Shown one piece after another: positions 60,206 to 64,000 of a stretch of DNA of 64,000 nt (positions are counted from its first letter, which is position 1; each line of letters begins with the position of its first letter). Made by a program: the position numbers and the translations under genes. Source of the DNA: Pseudofrankia saprophytica (GTDB lineage: Bacteria; Actinomycetota; Actinomycetes; Frankiales; Frankiaceae); NCBI RefSeq assembly GCF_000235425.2, contig NZ_KI912266.1:5267217-5331216 (forward strand), written 5' to 3'. Below the pieces are notes generated by a model that saw only the letters and a list, made by a program, of their open reading frames with translations, did no database searches and was not told the DNA's origin.

Positions 60206-61054
60206 TTACTTCTTGATCGCGGTCTTCATGCCGTCGAGAAGCGTCAGGATAGGCAGTCCGGTCTCGGACAGGGCGTGGCCGTGGCCGGTCTGGTGAATGT
60301 CGAACACCGACTGGATCGCCGCGTAGAAGCCCTGGACGTCCAGGGTCTGGTTGACCGCGCGCTTCGCCTGGCGCAGCGCGAACGGATGCATCTGGGCGAT
60401 GTGGGCCGCGAGCTCACGGACCGCCGGGCGCAGCTCGTCGAGCGGCACCACCCGGTTGACCATGCCGACGCTCTCGGCCTCCTGCGCCGTCATGTGCCGG
60501 CCGGTGAACAGGATCTCCTTGGCCTTGCGAGGGCCCATCTCCCAGGTGTGGCCGTGGTACTCGACACCGCCGATGCCCATCATGACCACCGGGTCGGAGA
60601 ACTTCGCGTTGTCGGCCGCGACGATCAGGTCGCACGGCCAGGCCAGCAGCAGGCCACCGGAGATGCACACACCCTGCACGGCGGCGATCGACGGCTTGGG
60701 GATGTTGCGCCACCGCAGGGTGTACTCCAGGAACCGCTTCGCCTCGATCTCGTAGATGCCGGCGAGGGTCCACTTGGGAGCCTCTCCGTTGCTGGCACCG
60801 TTGCTGGCGCCATTACTGGCACCGTTGCTGGCGGCCTCGGGGCCGACGCCCTTGATGTCGTGGCCGGCGGAGAAGTGCTTGCCGTTGGCCTGCAGCACGA
60901 TGACCCGGACCTCGGGGTCGTCCGCCGCGCGGCGCCACGCCTCGTCCAGGTCGTCGAGCAGCGGCAGCGTCTGGGCGTTGGCCGCCTCCGGCCGGTTGAG
61001 CGTGATCGTCGCGATCCGCTCGCTGACCTCGTACTCGATGAAGCTTGTGATCAC
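60206..61054 (-). CDS. Enoyl-CoA hydratase/isomerase family protein with (ASNG)4 insert
   Basis: A 282-aa crotonase from a GTG with GAGGAG 6 bases upstream. 'ANGKHFSAGHDIKG' and 'QGVCISGGLLLAWPCDLIVAADNAKF' are the two oxyanion segments, and 'MGIGGVEYHGHTWEMGPRKAKEILFTGRHM' is typical of actinobacterial enoyl-CoA hydratases. The insert at residues 75-90 is four exact repeats of Ala-Ser-Asn-Gly, encoded by a 12-base tandem repeat at 60785-60832. An operator-like site is 103 bases upstream (61157). Confidence 0.93.
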   Translation of the reverse strand: MITSFIEYEVSERIATITLNRPEAANAQTLPLLDDLDEAWRRAADDPEVRVIVLQANGKHFSAGHDIKGVGPEAASNGASNGASNGASNGEAPKWTLAGIYEIEAKRFLEYTLRWRNIPKPSIAAVQGVCISGGLLLAWPCDLIVAADNAKFSDPVVMMGIGGVEYHGHTWEMGPRKAKEILFTGRHMTAQEAESVGMVNRVVPLDELRPAVRELAAHIAQMHPFALRQAKRAVNQTLDVQGFYAAIQSVFDIHQTGHGHALSETGLPILTLLDGMKTAIKK

Positions 61055-61156
61055 GACGGTCTCCTCGAACCCTGGCGGGTGCCACCTGGCGCCCGTCGGC
61101 CGGCCGGTCGGGGGCAGCCCTGTGGGCCCGGCGTGCCCGGCGGCCGACTGCCGCCG

Positions 61157-61175
61157 AGATGTCTAGATGTTAATG
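61157..61175. promoter_or_regulatory. CTAKA-type operator, copy 6
   Basis: AGATGTCTAGATGTTAATG, upstream of the leftward crotonase, matches the CTAGATGT core of copy 5. Confidence 0.6.
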
Positions 61176-61241
61176 ACCGATGTGCGCCGCCGCCAGGAGC
61201 GGCCGCCGCCCCGGGATCACGCCCAGGGATGCCCGGTATCC

Positions 61242-61313
61242 GATCAACTCAGTGCCCGATCAACTCAGTGCCCGATCGGCTCAGTGCCCGATCGGCTCAG
61301 TGCCCGATCGGCC
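61242..61313. repeat. 16-base tandem repeat at the 3' end of the thioesterase gene
   Basis: Units start at 61242, 61258, 61274 and 61290 (GATCAACTCAGTGCCC twice, then GATCGGCTCAGTGCCC twice), with a partial fifth at 61306. The stop codon of the thioesterase lies in the third unit, so changes in copy number could alter the protein's C terminus. Confidence 0.8.
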
Positions 61314-62303
61314 GGGCGCCCCCGCTCCCAGCCACAGGGCCGCCGTCTGACTACCCACGCCCGCGAGCGAGCCGTCCGGGGTCCAGAGCCGTACCGAGCC
61401 GTGGCCATAGCCGCCGGCCGCCTGCTCGGGGGTGCCGTCGACGAGCACCCACTCGCTGTCCGGCGCCGAACCGATCCGGATCGTGTTGTCGAGGCTCGAC
61501 CCGGAACCGCTGTGGCCGAGAGCGGCCATCACCATGGTCGGCACCGAGTCGGCCACCATCGGAAGCATGGCGGGACGGGTCACCGGCCGGCCGGGAAAGC
61601 GCATCCAGAAACGCAGCCGCGGCCCTTCGCCGAACTCGCGCATCTCGACCATGGCGAAGAACCCGGGCGGAAGATCCGGCGGAATCGGCAACCGGGTCGG
61701 CGGGCAGTCCTCCGGAGGCGGCACCACCGGCATGCTCGGGACTGTCCCCTCCGGGATGGCCGGGTTGACGTCTCCGGCCGCGCCCAGCCCGGCCAGCACG
61801 ACCCGGCCGCCGACGAAACCGGTGACCCGCACCTGCGACGTGCGCCGGCCCGCAGCCAGCACCTCGGCGACCAGGTCGACACGGTCGCCGTGCCGCGGCG
61901 TCCCCACGAACTGCGCCGTCGCCCAGCGCAGCGACCGCCCGGTCGCCGCCTCGACGAGCGCGCCGACCAGCGAAAGCCCGGTGCCGCCGTACATCCGCCG
62001 CAACTGGGTGAGATGACGCTCCGCCATCACCACGGTCGCACGTGTCGTGGCGACGCCGGTGGCATCGGGGCCGGCCTCGAGCAGCTCCAGACCGAGCCAC
62101 CGCCGGTCAGCGGCGCGCCCCGCCTCAGCGACCGCCTCTGCGACCGCGGCCTCAGCGATCCCTGCCTCCGTGACCGCGGCCGGGTGGACGTCCTCGATGC
62201 TCGCCTCAGCGTCCACGGCGCCCGTGAGGCCCGTGGCCTCCACCGTGCTCCCGGCGCCCCGGGCGCCCCTGGTGCCCTCGGTATCCGTCGTCACATCGGT
62301 CAC
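61281..62303 (-). CDS. Acyl-CoA thioesterase-like protein (TesB-type double hotdog)
   Basis: About 340 aa from a GTG at 62303; an ATG at 62330 would begin inside the inverted repeat and is less likely. The first 60 residues are a low-complexity acidic leader. The core has 'QLRRMYGGTGLSLVGALVEAATGRSLRWATAQFVGTPRHGDRVDLVAEVLAAGRRTSQVRVTGF' (first hotdog) and 'FWMRFPGRPVTRPAMLPMVADSVPTMVMAALG' plus 'SLDNTIRIGSAPDSEWVLVDGTPEQAAGGYGHGSVRLWTPDGSLAGVGSQTA' (second hotdog), the TesB/thioesterase-like block order. It likely hydrolyses acyl-CoAs of the same pathway. Confidence 0.85.
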   Translation of the reverse strand: MTDVTTDTEGTRGARGAGSTVEATGLTGAVDAEASIEDVHPAAVTEAGIAEAAVAEAVAEAGRAADRRWLGLELLEAGPDATGVATTRATVVMAERHLTQLRRMYGGTGLSLVGALVEAATGRSLRWATAQFVGTPRHGDRVDLVAEVLAAGRRTSQVRVTGFVGGRVVLAGLGAAGDVNPAIPEGTVPSMPVVPPPEDCPPTRLPIPPDLPPGFFAMVEMREFGEGPRLRFWMRFPGRPVTRPAMLPMVADSVPTMVMAALGHSGSGSSLDNTIRIGSAPDSEWVLVDGTPEQAAGGYGHGSVRLWTPDGSLAGVGSQTAALWLGAGAPGRSGTEPIGH

Positions 62304-62313
62304 GATGCCTGAC

Positions 62314-62328
62314 GTTAGCATTTCTAAC
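62314..62328. promoter_or_regulatory. Inverted repeat upstream of the thioesterase gene
   Basis: GTTAG-CATTT-CTAAC is a perfect 5-5-5 inverted repeat 11 bases before the chosen start. Its half-site CTAAC recalls the elements at 1995 and 5325, but the spacing and orientation differ. Confidence 0.5.
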
Positions 62329-62439
62329 ATCCGGACGTTTTGGCGACTGCGACCGGCTCGCCAGCCCGGTCACGGTATTATCGCCATGCTTTCCGTATCG
62401 ACGGCGCATCGATGTTCACCAGATACGGAGGAACATCCA

Positions 62440-62544
62440 ATGAGCGAAGATAAATGGCCGGTGAGGGTCGCGAACCGCCCACCGGTACGTCACCTCTACG
62501 GCTGTCGACTCGAGCCAGAAAGCGGAGGGACGGTCGAGCACTGA
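62440..62544 (+). CDS. Possible small protein (34 aa)
   Basis: A strong ribosome site (CGGAGGAA) is 7 bases before the ATG, and TATTAT near 62373 is a good -10 candidate upstream. The peptide 'MSEDKWPVRVANRPPVRHLY' and a further 14 residues is basic and has no recognised motif. It could be a small protein or a leader peptide. It is the only coding candidate in the 62331-62739 gap. Confidence 0.4.
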   Translation: MSEDKWPVRVANRPPVRHLYGCRLEPESGGTVEH

Positions 62545-62739
62545 CCCAGGCGCTGCCCGGGCATCGGCCGCCGGTGCTTTGTCGGTGTACCCGGCCGAAA
62601 GAGTCACCGCCGATGCGCGCGCCGGTTCACCCGGACCGCGTGAGGCCGACATGAAGCCGGATGTCCGGCATCCAGCGCGGCGGGGCTGACCGGCGGTTAC
62701 GGGCACCCGGGCGAAGCTCGGACGCTAGAGTCGGCCGTG

Positions 62740-63444
62740 ATGCGCCTAATACTGATCCGCCACGGCCAGACTCCCCACAACGTCGACGGCGCGCTCGACA
62801 CCGCGCGCCCGGGCGCTGGGCTGACTCCCCTCGGGCACGCGCAGGCACAGGCACTCCCGGCCGCGCTCCGTGACGAACGAATCTCGGGGATCTACGCCTC
62901 GGTCCTGACTCGCGCCCAGCTCACGGCGGCTCCCCTCGCCGCGGCCCACGGCCTCACCGTGCAGGTGCGCGAGGGAGTCGAGGAGATCGTCGCGGGCCAC
63001 CTCGAGCTACGCAGCGACAAGACTTCGATCACGACGTATCTAGAGACCATCCGCCACTGGATACACGGCGACCTGGACCACACGATGCCGGGCGGGGAGA
63101 GCGGCCGCGCCTTCGTCACCCGGTATGACACCGCCATAGCGGACATCGCCGCGGCGCATGCCGCCGACGACACCGTCGCGGTCATCAGCCACGGCGCCGC
63201 GATACGGACCTGGGCCGGCATCCGCGTGGGCGCGGTCGGGCCCGCGGACAACCGATGGGTGTCGAACACCGGGATGGTCATCCTCACCGGTGGTGGGACG
63301 GTCGGCTGGGACCTCGAGCAGTGGCTGGAGGAGCCGCCAGGCAGGCACGCCGGCCCAGGCATCGACGACCCGGGCCTCGCCGCCCGCGACGTCACCGGCG
63401 CCCCCGCCCGCGAGGCCATCGCCGAGGTTCGCGGCACCACGTAA
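62740..63444 (+). CDS. Histidine phosphatase family protein (phosphoglycerate mutase-like)
   Basis: A 234-aa protein from the ATG at 62740 (a GTG at 62737 is in frame). The catalytic 'LILIRHGQTPHN' and the second His in 'VAVISHGAAIRTW' mark the two-histidine phosphatase superfamily, together with 'YASVLTRAQLTAAPLA' and the acid region 'MPGGESGRAF'. The substrate is not predictable; these proteins dephosphorylate sugars, cobalamin precursors and others. No adjacent partner is evident. Confidence 0.92.
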   Translation: MRLILIRHGQTPHNVDGALDTARPGAGLTPLGHAQAQALPAALRDERISGIYASVLTRAQLTAAPLAAAHGLTVQVREGVEEIVAGHLELRSDKTSITTYLETIRHWIHGDLDHTMPGGESGRAFVTRYDTAIADIAAAHAADDTVAVISHGAAIRTWAGIRVGAVGPADNRWVSNTGMVILTGGGTVGWDLEQWLEEPPGRHAGPGIDDPGLAARDVTGAPAREAIAEVRGTT

Positions 63445-63622
63445 CGGCCGGCCGCGCGGTCCGGCCGCGCCTGGCGCACCGCCGCCGGGTCGTGTTCCGA
63501 TCGGACGGGCGCCGCGGGCTTGACCTGGAGCGCACTCGAAGTTGGAGACTGGCCAGGTGCCCGCGGGACCGCCCGAGCGCGGTGTCCGCTGGTCTCCGTC
63601 ACCAGAGAGGATCCCGCTCAGG

Positions 63623-64000
63623 ATGCAGTTCACTCACCTCGGCCGTTCCGGTCTGTCCGTGTCTCGCCTCTGCCTGGGCACGATGAACTTCGGCCCGCTG
63701 ACCGACGAGGTCGACGCACACGCGATCATGGACGCGGCGCATGAGTACGGCATCAACTTCTTCGACACCGCCAACGTCTACGGGCTGCGCTCGGCCGGGG
63801 TCTCCGGCCTCGGGGACGGCGTGGGCGCCACCGAGTCGATCATCGGCCGCTGGTTCGCCGAGGGCGGAGGGCGCCGCGAGCGCACGGTGCTCGCCACCAA
63901 GGTCTACGGCAACATGGGCGAGGGGCCCAACGAGGGCAAGCTGTCGGCTCTCAACATCCGCCGCGCCCTGGACGCGAGCCTGACCCGCCTCCAGACCGAC
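63623..64000 (+). CDS. Aldo/keto reductase (C terminus beyond the window)
   Basis: The first 126 residues are present. 'YGINFFDTANVYG' has the catalytic Asp and Tyr of the AKR active site, and 'ATKVYGNMGEGPNEGKLSALNIRRALDASLTRLQTD' is the start of the Lys/His region. The opening 'MQFTHLGRSGLSVSRLCLGTMNFG' is the classic NADPH-dependent aldo/keto reductase beginning. GAGAGGATCC stands upstream of the ATG. The substrate is unknown. Confidence 0.9.
   Translation, partial: MQFTHLGRSGLSVSRLCLGTMNFGPLTDEVDAHAIMDAAHEYGINFFDTANVYGLRSAGVSGLGDGVGATESIIGRWFAEGGGRRERTVLATKVYGNMGEGPNEGKLSALNIRRALDASLTRLQTD

Noticed and set aside
61242-61313. CRISPR-like array
   Set aside because: Units are contiguous without spacers and no cas genes are present; it is a simple tandem repeat.

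Overview
The window is about 70% GC with dense, often overlapping genes, GTG starts and many acyl-CoA, Rieske, LLM-F420 and GabD1-type proteins. This fits a filamentous actinobacterium, and a Frankiaceae-like (Frankia/Pseudofrankia) or mycobacterium-like catabolic genome is the best guess; the lineage is inferred from gene content only.

Chromosomal backbone. At 1-6.8 kb lies a catabolic cluster: two paralogous Rieske oxygenases, a TauD-type dioxygenase, an SDR, an AhpD/CMD-like protein, an aldehyde dehydrogenase and a TetR regulator. Its two divergent promoter regions share a TGACTAAC-containing operator-like element. At 7-12.3 kb are a PucR-type regulator, an HSL-family esterase, an orphan periplasmic-binding lipoprotein, and an NAD-dependent epimerase divergent from a TetR gene with palindromes between them. 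At 22.7-41.6 kb are a hydrolase-ABC fusion with its permease, a GabD1-like dehydrogenase, a P450, a third Rieske oxygenase, a DUF222/HNH protein, DUF3800, an LLM oxidoreductase, DUF7064 plus a phosphotransferase, a double-hotdog protein, and a DHDPR-like protein plus ALDH. At 51.8-62.3 kb is a beta-oxidation-like cluster (two acyl-CoA dehydrogenases, an acyl-CoA ligase, four crotonases, a TesB-like thioesterase) with a second orphan binding lipoprotein. Six copies of an ATACATCTAGATGT-like site sit at promoters in both the 38-39 kb and 56-61 kb groups, so they are probably one regulon. The window ends with a histidine phosphatase and a partial aldo/keto reductase.

Island 1 (about 12.65-22.0 kb) is a phage-derived remnant. 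It splits an MpaB-like (DUF2236) gene into a C-terminal piece at 12.4 kb and an N-terminal piece at 22.4 kb, and it carries an intact homologue of that gene. Inside it, a visibly lower-GC two-gene cassette (secreted NucA/NucB-type nuclease plus a possible ComJ/Nin-like inhibitor) is bounded by 25-bp direct repeats, one of which overlaps the end of an excisionase-like gene.

Island 2 (41,672-51,729) is a complete-looking 10-kb integrative element. It has a large serine integrase next to one end, reconstructable attL/attR sites with an AT core, a RepSA-like HUH replication initiator, an XRE-TPR regulator, a Nudix hydrolase and a stand-alone recombinase-like domain that has lost its catalytic serine. 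No FtsK-type conjugation translocase is visible, so it looks like an AICE-type element that is replicative but not self-transmissible.
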